Source: an uncultured Chromatiaceae bacterium
Lineage (GTDB): Bacteria > Pseudomonadota > Gammaproteobacteria > Enterobacterales > Alteromonadaceae
Assembly (NCBI GenBank): GCA_946482325.1
Contig: CAMLRA010000015.1
Span: 1 to 50,669, forward strand
DNA: 50,669 bases
Reading direction: 5' to 3'
The position numbers and the translations under genes were made by a program. Under the pieces are notes generated by a model. That model was not told the origin of the DNA, ran no database searches, and saw only the letters and a program-made list of their open reading frames with translations. Shown in pieces: positions 24,015 to 33,382 of this stretch (positions are counted from its first letter, which is position 1; every line of letters begins with the position of its first letter).

Positions 24015-25171
24015 AGCGCCGGGTCCGCCGGCTTAGCAATTACCACACCGGTGAAGGTCTGATTCAGGTGCACGCCCTGAAAATGCTCGCCATAAGTGTT
24101 AAAACCAAATACGCGATGCTCTCGGAAAAACGCTGACGCCTGCGGCAAACTGTGGCGCTCGGCGCTCTCCAACCGGCGCAGCACACAGTCGCAGCCGATG
24201 GTAATGAGTGGTTCGCCGATGCGCTGTTCGATGTCGGCAAAACGTTGTTGTAAGTCGGGCAGAATTGGTTGTGGCTGCATCGTGGTCAGCACAGCGCCAA
24301 GCCCGACCGCGCAATAAAAGGTCAGGCTGCCGTCCGGATTGACGCGCTGAATAGAACGCACGTAATAGTCTTTGCCGATTTTCACAGCAAGCGGATGCAT
24401 GGCAAAGACGGTGGCATTGAGGTATGTGACGGCACAACCAATAGCTGCCGCGTAGGCGAGGGCGGCAGGTTCAGCGTTCAGTTCCTGTACGGTGCGCATG
24501 TCGGAGGTTGCTGCCGTGACCACCAGTTTGTCGGTCAGCGCGCTGACATGGTGAGTGCTGAATACCTCAAATGGCAGTGTGGTGTGAAGCATGATCACCG
24601 CCGCTGCGCCCTGATAAAACCGGCCATTGGCAAAAATATGGGTGGCGCTGAGCAGGTTGTCGTCACCGGCTGAACCGCCAAAATGAGCAATATTACCCAG
24701 TGCCGTTTCGAGTGCCAGCAATACCATTTCTTCTTGTGCGGATAAGCCATCGAGCAAAGTCAGTACAAAAGGCCGGGCTTTTTGCAGATCCTGCAGTTTA
24801 TGGTGCAGCTTATGTTGCAATAAGGCATCGACAAGCTTTTGTGCCTGCAATAAATCAAAAGCGGCCAAATCTTCAATACAGGCCAGCGCCACCTGAAAAT
24901 GGCTGGCGCTGAACGCCAAAGCGCAAATAGTGCCTTGGTCGTAGCCGCGTGGTGTGATTTCTCCGGCTGTCGTGCAACCGGCGAGTGTGACGCCGGCAAA
25001 ATGCCGGGCAAAGGCTTGTTCCAGCGCCGGCCGGTCATATTCGGCGGAGCAAAAAAACAATACAAAACCTGGTTCGGCCGGCAGTAGTTTGTCGGCGAGT
25101 TCAGCCACCGCCTGATTGGCATCGGGCGCGGCAGACATGGCGGCAACAACGGGTTCAAAATGCGCAGACAT
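24011..25171 (-). CDS. FIST-domain sensor protein (NosP-like)
   Basis: Cytoplasmic ligand-binding protein of 386 residues composed of FIST_N (~25-225) and FIST_C (~225-375). Visible marks are VLFFCSAEYDRPALEQAF and GCTTAGEITPRGYDQGTICALAFS in FIST_N, FGGSAGDDNLL in the middle, and the C-terminal HRVFGFNTYGEHFQGVHLNQTFTG, very typical of FIST_C (quoted with gaps from positions ~346-369). NosP proteins of this family bind heme and nitric oxide and control the adjacent kinase; other FIST proteins may sense amino acids. It is translationally coupled to the kinase gene by an ATGA overlap. A long RNA-like hairpin lies between it and the upstream aldehyde-dehydrogenase gene. Confidence 0.88.
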   Translation of the reverse strand: MSAHFEPVVAAMSAAPDANQAVAELADKLLPAEPGFVLFFCSAEYDRPALEQAFARHFAGVTLAGCTTAGEITPRGYDQGTICALAFSASHFQVALACIEDLAAFDLLQAQKLVDALLQHKLHHKLQDLQKARPFVLTLLDGLSAQEEMVLLALETALGNIAHFGGSAGDDNLLSATHIFANGRFYQGAAAVIMLHTTLPFEVFSTHHVSALTDKLVVTAATSDMRTVQELNAEPAALAYAAAIGCAVTYLNATVFAMHPLAVKIGKDYYVRSIQRVNPDGSLTFYCAVGLGAVLTTMQPQPILPDLQQRFADIEQRIGEPLITIGCDCVLRRLESAERHSLPQASAFFREHRVFGFNTYGEHFQGVHLNQTFTGVVIAKPADPAL

Positions 25172-25223
25172 TGCTTCGCCTCAGGGCGTGTTAGCTGGCA
25201 GGAATGTGCCGGATTGTAGGGTG

Positions 25224-25279
25224 AATATCTTGCTACAGGCAAGCCGGACTAAAGTCCGGTGCCGTGACAGCAAGATATT
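25224..25279 (-). other. 56-nt two-tier inverted repeat
   Basis: Outer arms AATATCTTGCT (25224-25234) and AGCAAGATATT (25269-25279), a perfect 11-bp pairing. Inside are GGCA/TGCC (25238-25241 and 25260-25263) and the inner stem CCGGACT/AGTCCGG (25244-25259). The transcript would fold into one long hairpin 17 nt after the aldehyde-dehydrogenase stop and ahead of the FIST gene. No U tract follows. It may be a processing or stability element, a terminator, or a small palindromic repeat. Confidence 0.7.
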
Positions 25280-25295
25280 GCCCCAGGGGCCGGGC

Positions 25296-26819
25296 TTAGA
25301 AAAAGCCCAGCGGGTTGACGTCATAACTGACCAGCAGGTTTTTGGTTTGCTGATAGTGATTGAGCATCATTTTGTGTGTTTCGCGGCCGACGCCGGATTT
25401 TTTGTACCCGCCAAACGCGGCATGCGCCGGATAATGGTGGTAACAGTTCGTCCAGACGCGGCCGGCTTCAATGCCACGGCCCATCCGGTAAGCGCGGTTC
25501 ATGTCGCGGGTCCAGACGCCTGCGCCTAAACCGAACTCAGAGTCATTGGCGATCGCCAGCGCTTCGGCCTCAGTTTTAAAAGTGGTGACTGCGACCACAG
25601 GGCCAAAGATCTCTTCCTGGAACACCCGCATTTTGTTGTGGCCCTTGAGCAGCGTCGGCTGCACGTAAAAACCGCCGTTCAGACCATCGCCGAGCGCTTC
25701 TTTATCTCCGCCAATCAGCACTTGCGCGCCTTCTTCGCGGCCAATGGTCAGATAGCTCATGATTTTGTCAAACTGCTGCGCCGATGCCTGCGCGCCAACC
25801 ATCACTTCGGTATCCAGCGGATTACCGCGTTTAATCGCTTTGGTGCGCTCAATCACTTTGGCGATAAAGGCGTCGTAGATGCTTTCATCCACTAACAAAC
25901 GGGACGGACAAGTACAGACTTCGCCCTGGTTAAAAAATGCCAGCACCACGCCTTCAATACATTTGCTTAAGTAACTGTCTTCAAAATTCATCACATCGGC
26001 AAAGAAGATATTTGGTGATTTACCGCCCAGCTCAACCGTCGACGGGATGATGTTTTCGGCGGCGCATTTGAGGATATGTGAACCTGTTGGGGTGGAGCCG
26101 GTAAAGGCAATTTTGGCGATGCGTTTGCTGGTGGCCAGCGCTTCCCCGGCTTCGCGGCCATAGCCGTTGACGACGTTCAGCACGCCGGCTGGCAGTAAAT
26201 CTTCAATAATTTCAATGAATTTTAAGATAGACCATGGCGTTTGTTCGGCCGGTTTTAATACCACGCAGTTGCCGGCAGCGAGCGCCGGTGCCAGTTTCCA
26301 GGCGGCCATCAGCAGCGGGAAATTCCACGGAATAATCTGACCGACCACGCCCAGCGGTTCATGGAAATGATAAGCCACAGTGTGCTGGTCGATTTCACCG
26401 ATACTGCCTTCCTGCGCGCGGATTGCGCCGGCAAAATAACGGAAATGATCCACAGCCAGCGGCACGTCGGCATTTAAGGTTTCACGCACTGCTTTGCCGT
26501 TGTCCCAGGTTTCTGCGACGGCGATTTGTTCCAGATGCTGTTCCAGCCGATCAGCGATTTTCAGCAGTAAATTCGAACGGAAAGTGACTGAAGTAGCGCC
26601 CCAGCTGGCTTTGGCGGCATGAGCAGCATCCAGCGCCAGTTCAATATCTTCGGCGGTCGAACGCGGAATTTGGCAAAACGGCAGACCGGTCACCGGTGAA
26701 ATATTGTCAAAATACTGGCCTTTCACCGGCGCCAGCCATTTCCCACCACTGAAATTACCATATTGTGCTTTGACGGTAACAAGGGCGCCGTCTTGCCCTG
26801 GATTTGCATAAATCATCAT
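25296..26819 (-). CDS. Aldehyde dehydrogenase, ExaC/AldB type
   Basis: NAD(P)-dependent aldehyde dehydrogenase of 507 residues, cytoplasmic. It has the proton-relay region [19 protein letters not shown] (~160-178), the glycine turn FTGSTPTGS (~240-248), the general base Glu in ELGGKSPN (~268-275), and the catalytic Cys in [12 protein letters not shown] (~298-309). The [11 protein letters not shown] form marks the AldB/ExaC acetaldehyde-dehydrogenase group, and the C-terminal half has [15 protein letters not shown]. It probably oxidises acetaldehyde to acetate. It lies upstream of the FIST-kinase pair in the same direction and near an ErdR-like regulator, as in Pseudomonas ethanol-oxidation regions. 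A terminator for rof ends the preceding unit at 26976. Confidence 0.92.
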   Translation of the reverse strand: MMIYANPGQDGALVTVKAQYGNFSGGKWLAPVKGQYFDNISPVTGLPFCQIPRSTAEDIELALDAAHAAKASWGATSVTFRSNLLLKIADRLEQHLEQIAVAETWDNGKAVRETLNADVPLAVDHFRYFAGAIRAQEGSIGEIDQHTVAYHFHEPLGVVGQIIPWNFPLLMAAWKLAPALAAGNCVVLKPAEQTPWSILKFIEIIEDLLPAGVLNVVNGYGREAGEALATSKRIAKIAFTGSTPTGSHILKCAAENIIPSTVELGGKSPNIFFADVMNFEDSYLSKCIEGVVLAFFNQGEVCTCPSRLLVDESIYDAFIAKVIERTKAIKRGNPLDTEVMVGAQASAQQFDKIMSYLTIGREEGAQVLIGGDKEALGDGLNGGFYVQPTLLKGHNKMRVFQEEIFGPVVAVTTFKTEAEALAIANDSEFGLGAGVWTRDMNRAYRMGRGIEAGRVWTNCYHHYPAHAAFGGYKKSGVGRETHKMMLNHYQQTKNLLVSYDVNPLGFF

Positions 26820-26975
26820 CTACCCCGTGGATTTGTGGTTATGGTCAGAAGGTGCATGCCATCTGCCTTGTCACCACCGATGTTATGCTTGCTGCCCGGC
26901 GCCGGGTATTCGCCGGACGGACAGAAAAACCAGTACTCAAGTCGTAAATTTGCCGGTATTGGCCATTAAAAGCGT

Positions 26976-27008
26976 GAACCGAGCCGGTGGGGCTATTCCG
27001 GCCGGTTC
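26976..27008 (-). terminator. Terminator of the rof transcript
   Basis: On the minus strand GAACCG/GCCGG pair with CCGGC/CGGTTC around a 10-nt loop with one bulge, followed by ACGCTTTT. It lies just after the rof stop. Confidence 0.7.
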
Positions 27009-27039
27009 GCAGTTGTCTTAAAGGGGGAAGGGAGCGCTG

Positions 27040-27327
27040 TTAAACCTGACAGCTTGGTGCCGCATTAGGCCGGATCTCTGCAGGCTGCGCGCCCGGCGTT
27101 AACACCCGGATCAGGCTCACCTGCAATAAGTTTATCTGCAGCACTGGGGCGGCTTGGTCAGCTTGTTCCAGCAGCAGAAACTCTTCGCCGTGGCGCGCCA
27201 GCGTATTGCTGGCGGTGCCTTGTGCCTGAGTGCCATCCTGCAGCAACACGTCGACCTGATAGCGCCGCATGCAGATAATTTCAATTAAATCATGGATATC
27301 ACAGGCAATTGCTTTAGGTTGCATCAT
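27040..27327 (-). CDS. rof: Rho-binding antiterminator (Rof/YaeO family)
   Basis: Small protein of 95 residues. The ATG at 27327 (or the next codon) sits behind GGAGAG; the upstream frame overlaps the preceding gene. It shows the Rof pattern: AIACDIHDLIEIICMRRYQVDVLLQDG, then QAQGTASNTLARHGEEFLLLE and LQINLLQVSLIRV, an OB-like Sm fold. E. coli Rof binds Rho and inhibits termination. The C-terminal ~20 residues are an extension rich in Pro and Ala. It begins 27 nt after the stop of the metallopeptidase gene and is probably translated from the same message, an odd pairing of a secreted peptidase with a global transcription factor. A clear terminator follows. Confidence 0.85.
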   Translation of the reverse strand: MMQPKAIACDIHDLIEIICMRRYQVDVLLQDGTQAQGTASNTLARHGEEFLLLEQADQAAPVLQINLLQVSLIRVLTPGAQPAEIRPNAAPSCQV

Positions 27328-27353
27328 GCTCTCTCCAGACTGAACAGCGCCGA

Positions 27354-29774
27354 TCAAATCGGCGCGCCCGGTGGCAGTTGTTTTGGTACAAATACCGGTT
27401 GCCAGACCCCATGCTGCAGATACTGCTGCCATTGGCTGGCGATTAACTGCGCCGTACTGTCTTCTCGTTTTTGCAGTTGTTTGCCAAGGTCGGTCAGCTT
27501 CGCCAGCAAAGTCGCCCGCGCTTCCGGTGCTAAATCCTGGTGAGTCAGGCTGTGCATTAGCTGGTAAAAGGCGACATGACTGACACGTTGCTGCAGCAGG
27601 CCTTTGTGGTCATCACTGCTATCGGTCAATATGGTGCTGTTGAGCACAGTGTTTAGCAACGCATCAAGCTGCTGCTGGCTGCTTAAGCGGTTCAGCCGCA
27701 GCGGGTGTAACAGCAGGCTCAGCGTATGATTGGCCGAAGCTTCAGCTGCCGACAGTGGGTCAAAAGCCAGCCCAGTGCGGCCCTGAAAACTTTCGCGGCC
27801 ATCGGCATCGCCATAGGCTTTGGGTGGAATAAGCGTCAGCAGTTCTTTGGGCAGCGCCAGAAATTCCGGCGTCAGTGTGTTGAGTAACGCCGCCAATGCA
27901 GCTTGTTGCTGCCTGGTATCGACCCACCGAAAACCTTTCGGTTGGTCATAATCGCCTTTTAATTCATATTCATAATGCGCACCGCCAATCAGCTTACTGA
28001 CGGCTTCCACCTGATAACGGTGCAGCGCATAAATCGGCACCAAAGCCTCATGCAGCGCCGACAAAGGCCGGTTACTGGCGATGTTATCAAGGCCAAATTG
28101 TTCGAGGGCAGCCGTGCGAACCTGACTTAGCCGGTTCAGCTCCGCCACCGGATCAGCGCCGCTGTCCCATAAATGGCCGATAGCGCTGACGCCACCTTCC
28201 GGCCGCGCGTCTTCATCGGCCATATATTGCAAACCCTGTTGTTTGGCTTGCTGCACCAAGGCTGCGCGCGCGCTGTCGTTGTGGTCACCATAGCCATAAG
28301 CGATGGCATATAAATCCCATTCACCGAGGCCTTCACGATAGGCCTGGTCCAGCGCCAGTTTGCCGTTTCGCAGGTCGACCTGCGGATGTGGATAATCCAT
28401 CACAGTGGCGCGGCCATTGGCGCTGCCGGCAAAGTTATGAATAAGCCCGAGCGTGTGGCCCACTTCATGCGCCGCCAGCTGGCGAATTCGGGCCAGCGCC
28501 ATGGTTTTGGCCGCTTCGGTGCTGCCGTTTTGCTGATAAGGTGCGGTGAGGCCGGTTGCGATGAGGAAATCCTGCCGGACTCTGAGCGACCCCAAAGTGA
28601 CATGGCCTTTGATAATTTCACCGGTACGCGGGTCAGTCACACCATAGCCGTAAGACCAGCCGCGGGTAGCCCGATGTACCCATTGGATCACGTTGTAACG
28701 CACATCCATCGGGTCCGCATCTGCCGGTAAGTCTTTAACCTGAAATGCATCTTTGTAACCAAGCTTCTGATACGCCTGGTCCCACCAACCGGCGCCTTGT
28801 TTCAGTGCTGTGCGCACCGGCTCCGGCACTCCGGGGTCGAGGTAATAGACAATAGGTTCGATGGCTTCACTGACTGGCGCGGCCGGGTCCTTTTTCTGTA
28901 AGCGGTGGCGCGGCAATAAGCGCTGTACGATTGGCTGGTCAAAGGCGGTGGCGTAGTCCATATATTCGACTTTCCAGTAGCCGGAATAAGGATGAAAAGC
29001 GCGCGGTTGATAACCCTCATCTGGCAGCGCCACTAACGAGTGGTGCAGATGCACAGTGATTGCTTCTGGCGCCGGTGTGACTTGTTTGACAAATTCACCG
29101 GCTTTGCTGCCGCTGTAAGTCACCATGGCTTCCAGTTCAGTGTTGCGCGGGAAGGCTTTGCTGCGATTTAAATAAACACCGCTGCGGCTGGCGTCCGGGC
29201 TGAAATTGCCTTGTTGCTGCGCTTCCAGTTTGGCGCTGATTTGATGCATATCGCTTTGCAAAAATGCGGTGTAATCGACCAGCAGCTTGCCGCTATCGCT
29301 GGCCACCACCGGTAAACCGGCCAGTACCGAACTGGCAAAAGCTTCGTCGATGCTCTGGCGTTCGGCCGGGTTGCTGGAATTGGCGCGGTAATAGGTGTTG
29401 AGCTGCTTCAGCATTACCTTATTGCCAAATTGTTCAAACTGCACCAGCCGGGTGTCACCGAGCTGACCGCGGTCCAGGCCAATATCATTGGAACCGACAC
29501 CCCGCGGTAACGAACTCTGGAAAATAAACGGCTGCGCTAATTTGTCGACCTGCAGATAGACTTTGTCGGTCTTGGCGTCGTAATAAAAATCAAAATAACC
29601 GCTCTGATGCAACATGCCTTTGGTAAAAGCGGCAATCGCCGATTTTTTGCTGGCGGCTGCTGTCTGCGCTTGTGCGGCTGGTTGAGGCGTGGTTGCAGCC
29701 GTATTGGCGCTTAGCAGCATCGGCGCCAGTGCGGGCAACAGCCACCACATGCGGGAACATAAAACAGACTTCAT
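27354..29774 (-). CDS. Secreted zinc metallopeptidase, DUF5117/DUF4953 type
   Basis: Exported peptidase of 806 residues from the ATG at 29774 (MKSVLCSR) behind AAGGA; an upstream TTG frame is less likely. Residues 1-27 are a signal peptide (MWWLLPALAPMLLSANTA). Next comes a large N-terminal domain (~50-260) of the DUF5117 type, beginning with KGMLHQSGYFDFYYDAKTDK. The zinc site HEVGHTLGLIHN at ~435 has the HExxHxxGxxH form of metzincin-like peptidases. The C-terminal ~300 residues match the DUF4953-type helical region. Such proteins are periplasmic or extracellular enzymes common in marine bacteria; substrates are unknown. It heads a unit with rof and is preceded by 176 bp without a gene. Confidence 0.88.
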   Translation of the reverse strand: MKSVLCSRMWWLLPALAPMLLSANTAATTPQPAAQAQTAAASKKSAIAAFTKGMLHQSGYFDFYYDAKTDKVYLQVDKLAQPFIFQSSLPRGVGSNDIGLDRGQLGDTRLVQFEQFGNKVMLKQLNTYYRANSSNPAERQSIDEAFASSVLAGLPVVASDSGKLLVDYTAFLQSDMHQISAKLEAQQQGNFSPDASRSGVYLNRSKAFPRNTELEAMVTYSGSKAGEFVKQVTPAPEAITVHLHHSLVALPDEGYQPRAFHPYSGYWKVEYMDYATAFDQPIVQRLLPRHRLQKKDPAAPVSEAIEPIVYYLDPGVPEPVRTALKQGAGWWDQAYQKLGYKDAFQVKDLPADADPMDVRYNVIQWVHRATRGWSYGYGVTDPRTGEIIKGHVTLGSLRVRQDFLIATGLTAPYQQNGSTEAAKTMALARIRQLAAHEVGHTLGLIHNFAGSANGRATVMDYPHPQVDLRNGKLALDQAYREGLGEWDLYAIAYGYGDHNDSARAALVQQAKQQGLQYMADEDARPEGGVSAIGHLWDSGADPVAELNRLSQVRTAALEQFGLDNIASNRPLSALHEALVPIYALHRYQVEAVSKLIGGAHYEYELKGDYDQPKGFRWVDTRQQQAALAALLNTLTPEFLALPKELLTLIPPKAYGDADGRESFQGRTGLAFDPLSAAEASANHTLSLLLHPLRLNRLSSQQQLDALLNTVLNSTILTDSSDDHKGLLQQRVSHVAFYQLMHSLTHQDLAPEARATLLAKLTDLGKQLQKREDSTAQLIASQWQQYLQHGVWQPVFVPKQLPPGAPI

Positions 29775-29917
29775 CAGGCATCCTTGTGCTTGCAGGGCGG
29801 CGCAGTTGATCACTGCGCGATAGAGTGCAATTAACATACAAGGTCCCTTGCTGCAAAAACAACCGCTAAATGACAGGCTTCGGTGGATGGTGGTTCAGTG
29901 GCGTTCAGTGGCGGGGA

Positions 29918-29935
29918 GGCCCCGATTCCGGGGCC
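29918..29935 (-). terminator. GC-rich hairpin after the XRE gene
   Basis: GGCCCCG-ATTC-CGGGGCC, 7-bp stem, 16 nt beyond the stop of the XRE-type gene. It has no U tract, so termination would need help. Confidence 0.45.
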
Positions 29936-29950
29936 GCTTGTTGATTTGAA

Positions 29951-30427
29951 TTATCCGCCCGATAGCTGCGACGGTCCTTCCGAGTCATACCAGACACTGT
30001 ATTTATCGCCAAGCCATAAGTGCAGGCGAAACAGATAAGCGTTTGCCAGCAGAAGTAGTCCACCGGCTAATGCCGGTTCACTCCAAATCCCCAGTAAACA
30101 AAACACAAAACCAAAACCGTGCGAAATTATTTCAACCCGAAAGGCCGCGCTGCGACAGGGTCTGAAGCTGAAAAAATTCAGCACAAACAGCCATTTCAGG
30201 CTGGTCGGTAACTGCTGCCAATGGTTGGATTTTTTATCCATAACAAAGTGCTCCTGAGTTAAAGTGACAACATCAACTTCCAGCACTGCTGCCAGGCACT
30301 TGAGCGTCTCAGTGCTTGGTTTATGGCCACTTTCAATGCGCTGAATAGTCCGGACATTTAACCCGGACATCTGCGCCAATTGTTCTTGCGACAACAAACG
30401 GCTCAAACGTAACTGTTTCAAAATCAT
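29951..30427 (-). CDS. XRE-family regulator with membrane tail
   Basis: Protein of 158 residues from the ATG at 30427 behind AAGG. Residues ~3-58 are a lambda-repressor-like helix-turn-helix (LRLSRLLSQEQLAQMSGLNVRTIQRIESG). After a linker, residues ~80-140 contain two to three hydrophobic segments (LKWLFVLNFFSF, GFGFVFCLLGIW, LAGGLLLLANAYLF), so the DNA-binding head is probably held at the inner membrane. This layout (HTH plus 2TM domain) occurs in small poorly studied regulators. No partner is obvious: upstream is an 800-bp gap with one tiny ORF, and downstream is the peptidase-rof unit. Confidence 0.8.
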   Translation of the reverse strand: MILKQLRLSRLLSQEQLAQMSGLNVRTIQRIESGHKPSTETLKCLAAVLEVDVVTLTQEHFVMDKKSNHWQQLPTSLKWLFVLNFFSFRPCRSAAFRVEIISHGFGFVFCLLGIWSEPALAGGLLLLANAYLFRLHLWLGDKYSVWYDSEGPSQLSGG

Positions 30428-30457
30428 GGCATCACCTTGCAGACAGTGCAGCAGCAC

Positions 30458-30888
30458 CTTAGCGTTTTAGCATACCTGACGGTGACGACTCGTACCCGGT
30501 ATTCATGTGACATCCGCCGGACTATGACCCGACATTTGCCCGACATGGGTATTAGTTGAGGCCGTTTCGACTTCAATGCAAGGATCGAAGTTAGCTTCGA
30601 TCTGTACGGCGACGCTGCGCTTGCCGATACCTACAGTCTTGTATGAAGAGTACGGTAAGCAACGCGTCACCGTACGTCTATACAAGGCCATTTGGCGGAA
30701 TGTTATGGCTGGCGGTGGAAAGTGAACAGTCAGGCAAATCGCTGTGGAAACGCCATGGTTATCTGAAATGTTCATGCAGCCGCTATATGATTTTCTCATA
30801 GAGAATAATCACATAGTGTTCAGTATCTTCAGCTTACAGCCAAAAAGCATGGCCAAGCATCTAGGTGTCATGCCGAGGCTATCATCAC
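30458..30888. other. Gap without a recognisable gene
   Basis: About 430 bp with no convincing coding sequence. A minus-strand frame at 30503-30799 and a plus-strand frame at 30744-31043 are open, but neither has a ribosome-binding site or recognisable protein pattern. The stretch near 30780-30830 is noticeably A+T rich. GATCGAAG-TTAG-CTTCGATC (about 30583-30602) is an 8-bp inverted repeat. It could be decayed foreign DNA. Confidence 0.4.
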
Positions 30889-31062
30889 TCAGCGCCGATC
30901 AACAGGCAACTGCAACAACGCAAACTCCTGCCACTCGCTACTATCTTCGCCGGCATTTAGTTCACCATGAAAATAATCCGGCTGGAGTAAGAGGTCATCG
31001 TGTTGCAGGTCGGCTGGTGATTCGACATAAAACGGCGAGGTGACTTGATCTGGCTGCGGCAT
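30889..31062 (-). CDS. Small acidic hypothetical protein, 57 residues
   Basis: Short ORF with ATG at 31062 and a GGAG ribosome-binding site about 8 nt upstream. The product is acidic and soluble, with a DLQHDDLLLQPDYFHGELN core and an EDSSEWQEF segment, and no membrane helix. It matches no family I recognise. A -10-like TATAGC lies upstream, between the ORF and the fghA terminator. Its amino-acid make-up looks protein-like, but without homologues it remains a candidate. Confidence 0.45.
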   Translation of the reverse strand: MPQPDQVTSPFYVESPADLQHDDLLLQPDYFHGELNAGEDSSEWQEFALLQLPVDRR

Positions 31063-31130
31063 CACGAAATCTCCGATGAATATGCAAAAGGACTTATTAA
31101 GCTATAGCGGGTTTTCGCGGGTATGGAGAT

Positions 31131-31155
31131 AAAAAAACGCCGGCATGGCCGGCGT
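31131..31155 (-). terminator. Rho-independent terminator of frmA-fghA
   Basis: On the minus strand ACGCCGGC-CAT-GCCGGCGT, a perfect 8-bp stem, followed by a run of T residues; it lies about 70 nt after the fghA stop. Confidence 0.88.
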
Positions 31156-31222
31156 GGGGAAATGCTGGCGACCGACTTTGCAGGGCAGGCGGCCAGCGAG
31201 GCTTTAAGTGTGTCGTTACAGC

Positions 31223-32071
31223 TTATTCAAACAAATAGCGTGCATGAAAACGCAGATGTTCTTCGATAAAGCTGCTGATGAAATAATACGAATGGTCGTA
31301 ACCGGGCTGGAAGCGGATCTCGACGTTGGCAGCAGTTTGGGCGCCACTGCTGGCGGCAGCTTCTATCAGCGCTTCAGTACGCAGCTGGGCCGGATAAAAC
31401 TGGTCTTTATCGCCTTGATCTACCAGCATTGGCGGCACCATCGTCGCTTTGGCTAACAAAGTGCTGGCGTCGTACTCCAGCCAATCAGCAATATTTTCAC
31501 CAAGATAAGCAGTGAAAGCTTTGCGGCCCCAGTCACACTGGCTCGGCTGGCAAATTGGCGAAAACGCCGACACAGAGCGATAGGCCGCTGGCTGGCGCAG
31601 CGCCAGGACCAAGGCACCGTGGCCGCCCATCGAATGCCCGCTGATCGATTTCACCTGGGTCAACGGCAGTGCCACCGGTAAAATCGCCGGCAGTTCGCGG
31701 CTTATGTAATCGTACATGCGGTAATGCGCGGTCCAGGGCGCTTCGGTGGCGTTGACATAAAAACCGGCACCCTGTCCTAAATCATAAGCCGGGTCGTTAG
31801 CCACCAGTTCACCACGCGGGCTGGTGTCCGGAATAATCAGTGCAATGCCAAGCTCGGCGGCGATGCGCTGCGCACCGGCTTTGACTGAAAAGTTCTCGTC
31901 GGTGCAGGTGAGGCCGGACAACCAATACAGCGCCGGCACTTTTTGTGTTTCAGCCTGCGGTGGCAAATACACCGACAACTGCATTTTACAGCTCAGCGTA
32001 TTGGCGAAGTGTTCAAACTTCAGCTGGCGGCCGCCAAACAGACGGGATTCGGCCAGTTGCGTCAGTGACAT
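31223..32071 (-). CDS. fghA: S-formylglutathione hydrolase
   Basis: Cytoplasmic esterase-D-type serine hydrolase of 282 residues that converts S-formylglutathione to formate and glutathione, the second step of glutathione-dependent formaldehyde removal. It shows YWLSGLTCTDENF (oxyanion region, ~48-60), ADTSPRGE-like PDTSPRG (~80-86), the nucleophile in SGHSMGGHGAL (~145-155), an Asp in LVDQGDKDQFYP and the His in GYDHSYYFISSFIEEHL. Length and motifs match FghA/FrmB. It follows frmA by 50 bp, with a small hairpin between, and ends at a strong terminator. Confidence 0.96.
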   Translation of the reverse strand: MSLTQLAESRLFGGRQLKFEHFANTLSCKMQLSVYLPPQAETQKVPALYWLSGLTCTDENFSVKAGAQRIAAELGIALIIPDTSPRGELVANDPAYDLGQGAGFYVNATEAPWTAHYRMYDYISRELPAILPVALPLTQVKSISGHSMGGHGALVLALRQPAAYRSVSAFSPICQPSQCDWGRKAFTAYLGENIADWLEYDASTLLAKATMVPPMLVDQGDKDQFYPAQLRTEALIEAAASSGAQTAANVEIRFQPGYDHSYYFISSFIEEHLRFHARYLFE

Positions 32072-32090
32072 ATTTTAATCCTTGTCAAAC

Positions 32091-32114
32091 ACCCGGCCCT
32101 TGTAGGTGCCGGGT
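32091..32114 (-). other. Intercistronic hairpin between frmA and fghA
   Basis: ACCCGGC/GCCGGGT, 7-bp stem with a 10-nt loop in the 50-bp spacer. It may adjust relative expression or message stability; it lacks a long U tract. Confidence 0.45.
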
Positions 32115-32121
32115 CAAAAAA

Positions 32122-33243
<1,122 letters not shown>

Positions 33244-33382
33244 TTAATTCCTTTGAGCTGCGGTGACAGAAGCAAAGCACAGCCTGCCTGCGATCACCAG
33301 CGGCAGAGACAACAAGATGCCTCATTGTAATTTTTTCTTAATCGAAGATAATCAGGCAAAAATGAAAATGAGTTTTGCATAA

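Noticed and set aside
30503..31043. Open frames at 30503-30799 (minus) and 30744-31043 (plus) as genes
   Set aside because: No ribosome-binding sites, no recognisable protein pattern, and they overlap each other; the short ORF at 30889-31062 is the only one with a plausible start.
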